Part shown: positions 32,661-40,924 of the stretch, piece by piece
How positions within the stretch are numbered: position 1 is the stretch's first letter
How the letters are laid out: each line of letters opens with the position of its first letter
NCBI GenBank assembly: GCA_041558415.1
Contig: JBFFEY010000006.1
Location: 37,978-101,977 of the forward strand
DNA from: SG8-39 sp041558415
Lineage (GTDB): Bacteria > Pseudomonadota > Gammaproteobacteria > Burkholderiales > SG8-39
Direction: 5' to 3'
Length of the DNA stretch: 64,000 bases
Notes under the pieces: generated by a model
Database searches by the model: none
What the model was told of the DNA's origin: nothing
What the model saw: only the letters and a program-made list of their open reading frames with translations
Made by a program: the position numbers and the translations under genes

Positions 32661-33302
32661 ATGCAGCGGAGCATTGTGTTTGCGTTCCTCATGCTGCTCG
32701 CTGCGCAGGCCGGCGCGCAGCTGCGCGACGTCGGGCTGGTCAACCTGGTGGCGGGCGAGGTGCGCTTCGCGCCGGTCAGCGGTGCCAGCGCGCCGGTCAC
32801 GCCGTTCATGCGGGTGCGCGAGGGCGATCGCTTCAAGCTGGCGGTGGGCGCGCAGCTGCGCGTGGTGTTCTTCGAGGGGGCTCGCCAGGAGCGCTGGTTC
32901 GGGCCGTCCAGCTTCCGCGCGGCGCGCGCGCAGGGCGAGGCCATCAGCGGGGCGCCGACCGAGGTGGCGCGCCTGCCGGCGGGGGCCCCGCAGCGCATTG
33001 CCCGCATTCCGGAGCTGGTGCAGAACGCCAAGCTTGGCGGCATCCGCGTGCGCGGCGTTGCGCCGGCGTCGGCGGAACCGCCCGCGCAGACCCTCTCCCA
33101 GCTGCGCGCGATTTACCAGGAAATGAAACAGGCCCTGCCGCCCGACGACATTGCGCCGGAGCTCTACTACTATGCGGCGCTCGAGGAGCACGAGAGGTAC
33201 GACGAGATGCGCGCCGTGGTCGCGGAAATGCAGCGCAAGCAGCCCGACAGCGCCGACGTCAGCGCGCTGGCCGAGTGGGTGAAAAGGAAAACCGGAGGTT
33301 GA
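32661..33302 (+). CDS. exported FecR-domain-like protein
   Basis: A 213-residue protein with a signal peptide (MQRSIVFAFLMLLAAQAGAQ). Residues ~25-100 resemble a FecR-type beta domain (LVAGEVRFAPV, FMRVREGDRFKLAVGAQLRVVFFEGARQERWFGPSSF). The C-terminal ~90 residues look helical and TPR-like (YYYAALEEHERYDEMRAVVAEM). FecR-like proteins are often next to CHASE2 cyclases and may deliver the signal they sense. It follows the cyclase by 18 bases. Confidence 0.65.
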   Translation: MQRSIVFAFLMLLAAQAGAQLRDVGLVNLVAGEVRFAPVSGASAPVTPFMRVREGDRFKLAVGAQLRVVFFEGARQERWFGPSSFRAARAQGEAISGAPTEVARLPAGAPQRIARIPELVQNAKLGGIRVRGVAPASAEPPAQTLSQLRAIYQEMKQALPPDDIAPELYYYAALEEHERYDEMRAVVAEMQRKQPDSADVSALAEWVKRKTGG

Positions 33303-33312
33303 AGGTCTCGGT

Positions 33313-35649
33313 ATGAAATTCGGAATCAAGGGAAGAATCGAAGACGAGCGCATGCTGAAGGGCGCCGGACGCTACGTCTCGGACTGGAACGTCGACGGGC
33401 AGCTGCACGGCTATTTCCTGCGCTCGGACCGGCCGCACGCGAAGATCGTTTCGATCGACAGCTCGGCCGCGACGGCGATGCCCGGCGTCATCGCGGTGCT
33501 GACGGGGGAGGACGTGCGCGCCGCCGGCCAGAAGCCGATGCCCGCGGCCGCGCCGATGAAGGGGCGCGGCGGGGCCGATCAGATCCTGCCGGCGCGCTAC
33601 GCGCTGAGCGCGGGCCGGGTGCGCTACGTCGGCGAGCCGGTGGCGCTCGTCGTCGCCGAGAGCGCGGCACTGGCCCAGGACGCTGCCGAGGCGGTGTTGG
33701 TCGACTATGAGGACCTGCCGGCGGTGGTGAGTGCCGTCGAGGCGCTCGCGCCGGGCGCGCCGCAGCTGCACGACGAGGTGCCCGGCAACCTCGTGCTCGA
33801 CTTTGTCGGCGGCGATCAGGCGGCGACCGACGCCGCGTTTGCCAAGGCCGCGAAAGTGGTGACGCTCTCGGCGTATCACTCGCGCGTGGTCGGCAACCCG
33901 ATGGAGCCGCGCGCGGCGCTCGGCGTCTACGATGCAGGCGCGGACAACTACACGCTGTATGCAACGACGCAGGGTGCCGGTCCGATGCGGCTGCAGGTCG
34001 GCGCCATGCTGGCCGTGCCGCCGGAGCGGCTGCGCATCGTCGCCGAGGAAGTCGGCGGCGGCTTCGGTGTGCGCTTCAATGCCTACCCGGAATACGGCGC
34101 GCTGCTGCTCGCCGCCAGAAAGCTCGGCCGGCCGGTGAAGTGGGTCGGCACGCGCTCCGAGATCTTCCTCGCCGACGAGCAGGCGCGCGACATCGTGCAC
34201 AAGGGCGAGGTGGCGCTCGACGCGAACGGCCGCATTCTCGCGATGCGCTTCGATTACGTATCGAACCTCGGTGCCTACCTCGCGTTCACCGGTTCGTTCA
34301 TCAACACCGTGAACCTGGTCAACGTCGTGAGCGGGGTGTACGACGTGCCCGCGGTCTACGTGCAGGCCAAGCTGGTGGTGACGAACACGGTGCCGACCGC
34401 GGCCTACCGAGGCGCCGGGCGTCCCGTCGCGTCCTACGCACTGGAGCGCCTCATCGACCAGGCGGCCTGCGAGACCGGCGTGGATCCGGCGGAATTCCGC
34501 CGACGCAACCTGGTGCCGAAGGCGAAGTTCCCCTACAAGACGGTCACCGGCTTCGAGTACGACTGCGGCGATTTCGAGGGCGTGCTCGACGACGCGCTGG
34601 CGGCGGCCGACTGGAAGGGGTTCGCGGCGCGCAGGGCCGAGGCGGCAACGCGCGGCCGGCTGCGGGGGCGCGGCATCGCGACCTACATCGAGGCGACCGC
34701 GGCGGGCGGCTTTGCGCCCTACGACCAGGCGCACATTACCTGGGAAAAAGACGGCAGCGTGACGCTGCGCACCGCCTCGCACAACCACGGCCAGGGCCAC
34801 GAGACGACCTTCGCCCAGGTCGTCGCCGGCGTGCTCGGCATTCCCATGGAGCGCATCCGGCTGCGCACCTCCGAGCCGGAGTACTTCATGACCTCGAACC
34901 CGACCGGTGGCTCGCGCACGCTGCATGGCCTGGGCAGCGCCATGTTCACCGCCGCCAAAGAGATCGTGAAGAACGGCATCGACCTCGCCGCCGAGGAACT
35001 GGAGAGCGCGGCGGCCGACATCGAGTTCGAGGAGGGCAACTACCGCATCAAGGGCACCGACCGCGCGGTGACGATCACCGCGCTGGCGCAGAAGCATCCG
35101 GGCAAGCTCGATCTGGACTACAAGGATCGTCCGAAGGTGCCGTCGACCTACCCGAATGGCTGCCACATCGCGGAGGTCGAGATCGACCCCGATACCGGCG
35201 AGATCGAGATCGTTTCCTATGTCGCGATGGACGACGCCGGCAACATCGTCAACCAGCAGATCGTCGAAGGGCAGATGATGGGCGGCATCACGCAGGGGGC
35301 GGGCCACATTCTCGGCGAGCAGGCGGTCTACGACGCCGAGAGCGGGCAGCTGCTGACGGGCAGCTTCATGGACTACCCGATGCCGCGCGCGGTGCTGGTC
35401 AACAACCTGCGCATACTCGAGCACCCGGTGCCGACGCAGACCAACCCGCTCGGCGCAAAGGGCGTGGGCGAAGCCGGCGTCACCGGCTCGATGCCCTGCC
35501 TGATGAACGCGATCCTGGATGCGCTGCGCGGCGCGGGCGTGACGCACTTCGACATGCCGGCGACGCCGCTGCGCCTGTGGACCGCGCTGCAAAAGGCGAA
35601 CGCGGGCCAGCCGCGCGCGCTGGCGGTGGCCGATCAGCCGATGCGGTAG
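33313..35649 (+). CDS. orphan molybdopterin-binding subunit of a xanthine dehydrogenase/CoxL-family enzyme
   Basis: A 778-residue large subunit. It shows the N-terminal a/b-hammerhead (RIEDERMLKGAGRYVSDWNV, then YVGEPVALVVAES), Moco-binding segments (EEVGGGFGVRFNAYPEYGALLLAARKLGRPVKW, AAYRGAGRPVASYALERLID, SHNHGQGHETTFAQVVAGVL, NPTGGSRTLHGLG) and the catalytic Glu in GAKGVGEAGVTGS. The active-site loop is AYRGAGRP rather than the AYRCSFR of true CO dehydrogenase. No FAD (CoxM) or Fe-S (CoxS) subunit gene is adjacent, so its electron partner must be encoded elsewhere or be non-standard. It is the likely client of the molybdenum genes at 4-10 kb. Confidence 0.88.
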   Translation: MKFGIKGRIEDERMLKGAGRYVSDWNVDGQLHGYFLRSDRPHAKIVSIDSSAATAMPGVIAVLTGEDVRAAGQKPMPAAAPMKGRGGADQILPARYALSAGRVRYVGEPVALVVAESAALAQDAAEAVLVDYEDLPAVVSAVEALAPGAPQLHDEVPGNLVLDFVGGDQAATDAAFAKAAKVVTLSAYHSRVVGNPMEPRAALGVYDAGADNYTLYATTQGAGPMRLQVGAMLAVPPERLRIVAEEVGGGFGVRFNAYPEYGALLLAARKLGRPVKWVGTRSEIFLADEQARDIVHKGEVALDANGRILAMRFDYVSNLGAYLAFTGSFINTVNLVNVVSGVYDVPAVYVQAKLVVTNTVPTAAYRGAGRPVASYALERLIDQAACETGVDPAEFRRRNLVPKAKFPYKTVTGFEYDCGDFEGVLDDALAAADWKGFAARRAEAATRGRLRGRGIATYIEATAAGGFAPYDQAHITWEKDGSVTLRTASHNHGQGHETTFAQVVAGVLGIPMERIRLRTSEPEYFMTSNPTGGSRTLHGLGSAMFTAAKEIVKNGIDLAAEELESAAADIEFEEGNYRIKGTDRAVTITALAQKHPGKLDLDYKDRPKVPSTYPNGCHIAEVEIDPDTGEIEIVSYVAMDDAGNIVNQQIVEGQMMGGITQGAGHILGEQAVYDAESGQLLTGSFMDYPMPRAVLVNNLRILEHPVPTQTNPLGAKGVGEAGVTGSMPCLMNAILDALRGAGVTHFDMPATPLRLWTALQKANAGQPRALAVADQPMR

Positions 35650-35804
35650 CTGCGCTCGATGTCGGATCGATTCAGCACGCCGAGCTGCGGCAGCGCCTCG
35701 GCGCGCGACAGCCGCAGCCGGAAACGGTCCAGCGCCCGGCGCCAGAGGTTGCGCAGGCGTCGCGCCGCGCGCTCGCCGGGCCCGGATTCGCCGGACGCGC
35801 TCAA
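35634..35804 (-). CDS. very small basic protein, DUF1127-like
   Basis: A 56-residue frame, Arg-rich: RLRNLWRRALDRFRLRLSRAEALPQLGVLNRSDIERSYR. The C-terminal pattern L..LGVLNRSDIE resembles the end of DUF1127 proteins (LaDIGLsRadIe), small Arg-rich proteins implicated in RNA turnover and phosphate control in alphaproteobacteria. The start would be TTG 35804, overlapping the SDR stop as TTGA, and the end overlaps the CoxL-like gene by 16 bases. It would be the last gene of the leftward signalling set. Confidence 0.42.
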   Translation of the reverse strand: MSASGESGPGERAARRLRNLWRRALDRFRLRLSRAEALPQLGVLNRSDIERSYRIG

Positions 35805-36607
35805 CGGACCGTCGCGCTCAGTCCGCCGTCAACCACGATCTCCGCGCCGGTCACGTATTTCGCCTCGTCCGAGGCGAGGTAGAGCGCGGCGTGGGCGACG
35901 TCCCAGGCGTCGCCCATGCGGCCGAGCGGCGGGCGCGCGTGGCGACGCGCGATCAGCGCCTCGGCGTCGCCCCCGGCCTGTTGCCCCGCCAGCCGCTCGG
36001 TCACCAGCGGCGTGAACATCAGTCCGGGAATGACGGTGTTGACGCGCACCTGCCGCGGCGCGTAATGCACCGCGCAGACGCGCGAGAAATGCTGCAGGCC
36101 GGCCTTCGCCGCGGCGTAGGCGGCGAGCTCGTTGCCGAGATGGCGCAGCCCCGCGATCGAGGAAATGTTGACGATCGCGCCGCCGCCCTGTTTGACCATC
36201 AGCGGCGCAACCATGCGGGTGGACAGGTGCACGTAGTGCAGGTTGTGATGGAACTGTTCGTGCCAGGCGTCGGGCGTGATCTCTTCCGGGCCGCCAGGGA
36301 TGCTGCCGCCGACGTTGTTGACCAGGATGTCGATGCGGCCGAAGGCCGCCAGGGTCTCTTCGACGACGCCTTGCAGCGCTTTTTCGTTGGTCACGTCGGC
36401 GGCCAGCGCGCGCATCGTGCCGCCCTGCTCGGCGACCAGTGCCGCGGTCTCGCCGGCGGCGACCTCGCGCACGTCGACGCCGGTCAGGCGCGCGCCCTCG
36501 CGCGCGAACACCAGGCAGATGGCCCGGCCGTTGCCCATGCCGGCGCCGGTGCCGACGCTGCCGGCGCCGAGCACCAGCGCCACCTTGTCCTTCAGTCGAT
36601 CGCCCAT
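35801..36607 (-). CDS. short-chain dehydrogenase/reductase (SDR)
   Basis: A 268-residue SDR with an unusual expanded nucleotide loop (LGAGSVGTGAGMGNGRAICLVFAREG), NNVGG motif, Ser in ISSIAG, YxxxK in AYAAAKAG and VTGAEIVVDGGLSATV. The loop spacing TGAGMGNGR differs from classical TGxxxGIG and is seen in some SDRs of aromatic or steroid catabolism. Substrate unknown. It is 7 bases downstream of the TM2 gene. Confidence 0.86.
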   Translation of the reverse strand: MGDRLKDKVALVLGAGSVGTGAGMGNGRAICLVFAREGARLTGVDVREVAAGETAALVAEQGGTMRALAADVTNEKALQGVVEETLAAFGRIDILVNNVGGSIPGGPEEITPDAWHEQFHHNLHYVHLSTRMVAPLMVKQGGGAIVNISSIAGLRHLGNELAAYAAAKAGLQHFSRVCAVHYAPRQVRVNTVIPGLMFTPLVTERLAGQQAGGDAEALIARRHARPPLGRMGDAWDVAHAALYLASDEAKYVTGAEIVVDGGLSATVR

Positions 36608-36614
36608 GACGTCC

Positions 36615-37031
36615 CTAGCCGCCTCCCCGCGCCCGGTTCTCCTCGCTGATCTGCGAATTCAGCGTCCAGTAGTCGTACAGTACCCCGATCAGGAACAGAC
36701 CGACGGTCAGCAGGTAGATGAGGCCGGTGCCCCACCTGCCCATGTAGAAGCGGTGTACGCCGAAGATCCCGAGAAAGGTGAGCAGGATCCACGCCACCGA
36801 GTAGTCGATCGGCCCGGTTGCGTAGCGCGCTTCGGCGGTGCGTTCCATCCAGGGGATGAGAAACAGGTCGACCAGCCAGCCGATGCCGAGCAGGCCGAGC
36901 GTGAAGAACCAGACCGTGCCCGACACCGGGCGGCCGAAGTAGAAGCGGTGCGCGCCGAGGAAGCCGAAGATCCACAGCAGGTAGCCGATCAGCTTGCTGT
37001 GCGTGTCGTTTGCCGTCTGCGTGCCGGTCAT
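36615..37031 (-). CDS. membrane protein with two TM2 domains
   Basis: A 138-residue protein with the TM2 pattern twice: LLWIFGFLGAHRFYFGRPVSGTVWFFTLGLLGIGWLVDLFLIP and LLTFLGIFGVHRFYMGRWGTGLIYLLTVGLFLIGVLYDY. Each has a short helix pair with the G.HRFY.G turn. Function is unknown in bacteria. It sits 21 bases downstream of the Ser/Thr kinase gene, in the same direction. Confidence 0.88.
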   Translation of the reverse strand: MTGTQTANDTHSKLIGYLLWIFGFLGAHRFYFGRPVSGTVWFFTLGLLGIGWLVDLFLIPWMERTAEARYATGPIDYSVAWILLTFLGIFGVHRFYMGRWGTGLIYLLTVGLFLIGVLYDYWTLNSQISEENRARGGG

Positions 37032-37052
37032 GGCGCCTCGCGCGGATCGCGC

Positions 37053-38279
37053 TCAGGACCGATTGCGCGGCCGGCGCGACACGCGGCGCGCGACGAACAG
37101 GCCGAGCAGCCCGAGCGCGCCGACCAGGATCCAGTCGCGGCGGCGCCAGCGGCGCTTCGGCGGGGGCGGCGTGGCGCTCAGCACCTGCGTCGTCGACAGC
37201 TGCGCGTCTTCGGGCGCCGTCGCGTTGAGCGCAACCAGCCGCTGCGTGGCTTCCGCCGAATCGAAGGTGCGCGACAGGACGTGCGCGGGCACGGTCGTAT
37301 CGCTTTCGCCTGCCGCGGCGTCGGCCTGGCGCGTACGCACGTCGACAGGGGCGAGCAACTCGGTGCGCACCGCGGTGTCGGTGAGCGAGGGGTTTGACCC
37401 CGCGGCCAGGCTGCCCGCGGCGCGGCGCGGCACCGGCACGCGGTCGCCCGAGCTGGTCTGACCCATGGTGCTTTGGCGCAGGTCGCGCGCCAGGTCCTCG
37501 GCGTTCGCGTAGCGCGCGTCGAGCGACTTGGCGAGGGCCTTGGAGACGACGTAGTCGAGCAGCTCGGGCACGTCGCGATTCAGCACGCTCGGCGCGGGCG
37601 GCACGACGTGCGCGATCTGGTACATCAGCGCGCCGACGCTGTCGCCGGTGAACGGCGAGGCGCCCGCCAGCATCTCGTAGAGCACCACGCCGAGCGAGAA
37701 GATGTCGGACTGGTGTGTGGCACGGCGCCCGAGCGCCTGCTCGGGCGACATGTACTTCGGCGAGCCGAGCATGGTGCCGGTCTGCGTCAGCTCCTGCGAG
37801 GCGCGCATGCGGGCGATGCCGAAGTCGGTGATTTTCACCGAGCCGTCGTCGAGCACCATGATGTTCGCCGGCTTGATGTCGCGGTGCACGATGCCGCGTG
37901 CGTGCGCATAGGCCATGCCGTCGGCCACCTGCGCGGCGATCGCCACCGCCTGGGCGACGGTGAGGCGCGGCCCCTCCTGCAGGATCGTGCGCAGTTCGGT
38001 GCCCTCGATGAACTCCATCGCCATGTAGGCGATGTCCTGCGTGCGGCCGATGTCGTAGATCGTGACGATCGTCGGATGGTTCAGGCCGCCTGCGGCACGC
38101 GCCTCCTGCGTGAAGCGCTTCTGGTAGTTCTCGACGTCGTCACCGCCGAGGGCCATGTTGACCGTCTTGATCGCCACGGTGCGCCCGAGCTCGGGGTCGG
38201 TCGCCTTGTAGACGATGCCCATCGCGCCGCGGCCGAGTTCGGCCACGATCTCGTAACGCCCGAGCTGCGGTGCCTCCAT
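37053..38279 (-). CDS. membrane-anchored serine/threonine protein kinase
   Basis: A 408-residue Hanks-type kinase. The kinase domain (~8-270) shows the P-loop ELGRGAMGIVYKATD, VAIK Lys, catalytic loop GIVHRDIKPANIM, DFG in ITDFGIARM and SPKYMSPEQ. A low-complexity linker (~275-375) precedes one C-terminal membrane helix (WILVGALGLLGLFVA) and a basic tail outside it; no PASTA repeats are present. ATG 38279 is chosen because the kinase domain begins there. It follows a TPR lipoprotein and a cyclase-PEGA gene, suggesting a shared envelope-signalling pathway. Confidence 0.92.
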   Translation of the reverse strand: MEAPQLGRYEIVAELGRGAMGIVYKATDPELGRTVAIKTVNMALGGDDVENYQKRFTQEARAAGGLNHPTIVTIYDIGRTQDIAYMAMEFIEGTELRTILQEGPRLTVAQAVAIAAQVADGMAYAHARGIVHRDIKPANIMVLDDGSVKITDFGIARMRASQELTQTGTMLGSPKYMSPEQALGRRATHQSDIFSLGVVLYEMLAGASPFTGDSVGALMYQIAHVVPPAPSVLNRDVPELLDYVVSKALAKSLDARYANAEDLARDLRQSTMGQTSSGDRVPVPRRAAGSLAAGSNPSLTDTAVRTELLAPVDVRTRQADAAAGESDTTVPAHVLSRTFDSAEATQRLVALNATAPEDAQLSTTQVLSATPPPPKRRWRRRDWILVGALGLLGLFVARRVSRRPRNRS

Positions 38280-38287
38280 GTGCGCCG

Positions 38288-38731
38288 TCAGCCGCCTGTC
38301 TTGACCTCGCGGAACACCGGGCCCCAGATCGGGTGCCCGGCCTCGGCCGGTGCGAGTTCCATGTTCGGATCGATGCGCAGCGCGCGCGCGAATTCCTCGC
38401 GGCACTGCGCCTCGCGGCCGGCCGCGCACTGGATGAAGGCGAGGTACTTGTGCGCGGTGACCTGGTCGGAAAGCGACAGCCCGCGCTTGAGGGCGAGGCG
38501 CAGGCTGCGCGAGGCGTCGTCGTAGCGGCCGTTGTCGTACTGGCTGATCCCGGCGCGCAGCAGGGGCTCGCCCTCGACGCGGGGCACGGGCGCCGGGGCC
38601 TTGCGGGGCGCCGGCTCGGGCTCGTCCTTGCGGAACAGGTCCTCGACCGAGCGACGGATGTCGCGCACCGGCTCGGAGGAGCAGCCGGCGAGCAGCAGCA
38701 GGATCGTGGCAAAGGCTACGCAGAGGCGCAT
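38288..38731 (-). CDS. TPR-type lipoprotein
   Basis: A 147-residue lipoprotein: signal and lipobox LLLLAGC at residues 11-17, a Pro-rich linker (EPEPAPRKAPAPVPRVEG), then about two TPR-like helical pairs (RAGISQYDNGRYDDASRSLRLALKRGL, HKYLAFIQCAAGREAQCREEFARAL). It is likely a periplasmic scaffold. It lies between the cyclase-PEGA and kinase genes, 8 bases from the latter. Confidence 0.72.
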   Translation of the reverse strand: MRLCVAFATILLLLAGCSSEPVRDIRRSVEDLFRKDEPEPAPRKAPAPVPRVEGEPLLRAGISQYDNGRYDDASRSLRLALKRGLSLSDQVTAHKYLAFIQCAAGREAQCREEFARALRIDPNMELAPAEAGHPIWGPVFREVKTGG

Positions 38732-38762
38732 GGCGACGCTTTTCTTGTCAATTCACGGATGC

Positions 38763-38779
38763 GTAAGCCTAGAGCTTAC
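38763..38779. repeat. small perfect hairpin after the cyclase-PEGA gene
   Basis: GTAAGC, five bases, GCTTAC directly follows the leftward stop at 38783. No U-tract follows, so it may be an mRNA processing or stability element between genes rather than a terminator. Confidence 0.3.
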
Positions 38780-38782
38780 ACG

Positions 38783-39955
38783 TCAGCGGAAGCGGTGCCG
38801 AATCGTGGCGTCACCCCCCGACTTGAGCTCCACCGTCTCGACGCGGGGCGGGAATTTGGTGTTGCGGATCTCGATGCGGTGCTTGCCCGGCTCCAGCTCC
38901 AGGTTGCGCAGCGGCGGGCTGACGCCGACGCGCTCGCCGTCGACGTAGACCGCGCCCCAGGGCGAGATCGCGAGCCGCACGCGCGCCGGCTTGGACGCCT
39001 CGGGCGCCGGAGGCGTGGCCGCTTCAGCCGCCTTGGCCGCCGTTTCGGCCGGCGATGGCTTCGCCGGCGCCGGGGCTGGCGTGGCGCGGCGCGCGCTCTT
39101 GCCGCCCTCGAGCTGCGACCAGTTCGAGCCACCCACCGGCTCGAGCTTCGGCCGCAGGGCAACCCCCGTGCCGACGAGCAGGAGAAACAGCAGCGGCGCG
39201 ACGAGCAGCGCGCTGCGCTGGAAGCCGAGCGGGCCCGGCCGGTACCGCCAGCTGCCCAAGCCCCCCGCGGCTGCCGCGCGCAAGGCGGTCTCCGCAACGC
39301 GCCGTGCCGCCGGCGTGTCGCCGCCGACGGCGTACACCTCGTGCGCGCGCACGTGCTTGTCGGTACGCGCGCCCTCGTAGTTGAACAGGCTCGCGTAATC
39401 GCGCGACAGGCAGGACACCACTTCGTAGAACGAGCGCGATACGAGCAGCTGGTTGGGCACCGCGAAGCTCATGATGCGCTGCGCGACGTTGATGCCGTCG
39501 CCGATCATGTTGATCTGGCCGTTCACATCGCGCATCAGGCGCACCGGCCCCAGGTTGATGCCGAGGCGCACCGGCAGCGCGCGCGTCGCGTCGCGAAACG
39601 CCATCGCCGCAAACAGGGCGTCCTCCGGATCGCCGAGGAAGGTCACTGCGGCGCCGTCGCCGGTATCCAGCACCACGCGGTCGCGGGGCGCGACCGGCTC
39701 GAGCGCCTCCCGCAGCACGGCGTTGAAGCGCTGCTTCAGGTCGAGCTGCTCGGCAACCGACATGCGCGAGTACTCGACGATGTCGAGGAAGAGCACGCTG
39801 CAAACGAGCGTACGGCCAGCGTTTTCCAATGCCTGCGACGTTCCGCGAGCGGCCTGTGTAGCCGCGAAGCGACTATTGTACGTACCTCGGCCGGATTCGG
39901 TGCTCGCGGGCTCCGGCCGCGGCGCAACTCTGCGTGCCGCCTGACATTCTTTCAA
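38783..39955 (-). CDS. cyclase-like domain plus membrane helix plus PEGA domain
   Basis: About 390 residues. An N-terminal class III cyclase-like domain (~45-215: SVLFLDIVEYSRMSVAEQ, VVLDTGDGAAVTFLGDPEDALFAAM, MIGDGINVAQRIMSFA) is followed by one membrane helix (LLVAPLLFLLLVGTGVAL), an Ala/Pro-rich linker and a C-terminal PEGA domain (WGAVYVDGERVGVSPPLRNLELEPGKHRIEIRN). The metal Asp residues are kept, but the substrate-binding Lys position (KxxGD) is Leu in VLDTGD, so it may bind rather than make a nucleotide. The start would be TTG 39955, overlapping the stop of the GTPase gene; the first ~40 residues are uncertain. Confidence 0.82.
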   Translation of the reverse strand: MKECQAARRVAPRPEPASTESGRGTYNSRFAATQAARGTSQALENAGRTLVCSVLFLDIVEYSRMSVAEQLDLKQRFNAVLREALEPVAPRDRVVLDTGDGAAVTFLGDPEDALFAAMAFRDATRALPVRLGINLGPVRLMRDVNGQINMIGDGINVAQRIMSFAVPNQLLVSRSFYEVVSCLSRDYASLFNYEGARTDKHVRAHEVYAVGGDTPAARRVAETALRAAAAGGLGSWRYRPGPLGFQRSALLVAPLLFLLLVGTGVALRPKLEPVGGSNWSQLEGGKSARRATPAPAPAKPSPAETAAKAAEAATPPAPEASKPARVRLAISPWGAVYVDGERVGVSPPLRNLELEPGKHRIEIRNTKFPPRVETVELKSGGDATIRHRFR

Positions 39956-40917
39956 CTGCGCGCTGGCGCAGTGGCGAGATTCACGGCGGCGACGATGGCC
40001 GCGCGGTCGAGCCTTCCCTTGAGCCCGATGCAGACCAGGCGCCCCGCGGCGGCACCGGCGCCGGCCAGCGGTTCGACGGCGGCGCGCGTGCCGACCAGCT
40101 GCAGCGCGATCGCGGCGCCGTCGCGATCGCGCAGGATGCCCTTGGCGCGGATCACGCCGAGGGCCGGCTCGGCCAGCGCGGCGCCCAACGCACGCGCATC
40201 GACGCGCGGTGCGAGCTGCATTTCGAGGTGCTCGAACAGCGCCTCGGCGGCGGCGACCGGCTGCTGCGCACCCGATCGCAACGCGCCGCTGTCGGCCGGT
40301 TGCCGCGCGCCGAGCGCGATGCCGAGCACCGCTTCGAGCGGCAGTCGCCCGCGCACGGCGTCGATTACTTTCGCGCCGGGCGCCAGCGTCGCCAGCCAGG
40401 CGTGCAGCGCACTGCGCGTCCGTGCGCTCACGAGATCGACCTTGTTCAGCACCAGCAGGTCGGCCGCGCGCAGCTGCCGCTCGATCGTGTCGGCCAGATA
40501 GCGGTCGGCGGCGCGCGCCTGCACGCTGTCGGCGTCGGCGAGCACCACCACCGCGTCGAGCGCGACGTCGGCGAGCAGCGAAAGCGCAGCGGCGACCGCG
40601 CCCGGCAGGGCGACGCCGCTTGCCTCCAGCAGGACGTGATCGGGCCGCGGCCTGCGCGCAGGCAGTTTCATCAGCGCCGCCATCAGATCGTTGCCGAAGC
40701 TGCAGCAGATGCAGCCGCCGGCAAGGCTCAGCACCTCGCCGTCGTCGGCTTCGATCAGGTCGGCATCGATCGGCAGTTCGCCGAAATCGTTCACCAGCAC
40801 GGCCAGCCGCCGCCCACCTGCCTGCCGCAGCAGATGGTTGACGAGGGTCGTCTTGCCGGCGCCGAGGTAGCCGCCGATCAGCGTCACCGGCAGCGGCGCG
40901 GTTTGCGGCGCAGGCAT
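39952..40917 (-). CDS. CobW/COG0523-family metal-chaperone GTPase
   Basis: A 321-residue GTPase with Walker A GGYLGAGKTTLVNHLL at ~15, the metal-binding GGCICCSFGNDL (CxCC), VLLEASGVALPG, the NKVD motif in LLVLNKVDLVSA and a degenerate C-terminal CobW domain. Family members insert zinc, cobalt or iron into partner enzymes. The start ATG 40917 is 8 bases past the end of an amidohydrolase gene in the same direction, so that probable metal hydrolase could be its client. The long open frame upstream to 41232 is a shadow. Confidence 0.9.
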   Translation of the reverse strand: MPAPQTAPLPVTLIGGYLGAGKTTLVNHLLRQAGGRRLAVLVNDFGELPIDADLIEADDGEVLSLAGGCICCSFGNDLMAALMKLPARRPRPDHVLLEASGVALPGAVAAALSLLADVALDAVVVLADADSVQARAADRYLADTIERQLRAADLLVLNKVDLVSARTRSALHAWLATLAPGAKVIDAVRGRLPLEAVLGIALGARQPADSGALRSGAQQPVAAAEALFEHLEMQLAPRVDARALGAALAEPALGVIRAKGILRDRDGAAIALQLVGTRAAVEPLAGAGAAAGRLVCIGLKGRLDRAAIVAAVNLATAPARS

Positions 40918-40924
40918 CTCCGGC

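Noticed and set aside
33313..35649. Annotation as aerobic carbon monoxide dehydrogenase (CoxL form I).
   Set aside because: The form I active-site loop AYRCSFR is AYRGAGRP here and coxM/coxS are absent, so only the broader molybdopterin family is supported.
37389..37401. GGGGTTTGACCCC in the kinase gene, similar to the repeat arms at 13361.
   Set aside because: It differs from the repeat arm, occurs once, has no partner inverted copy and is inside an intact coding frame.
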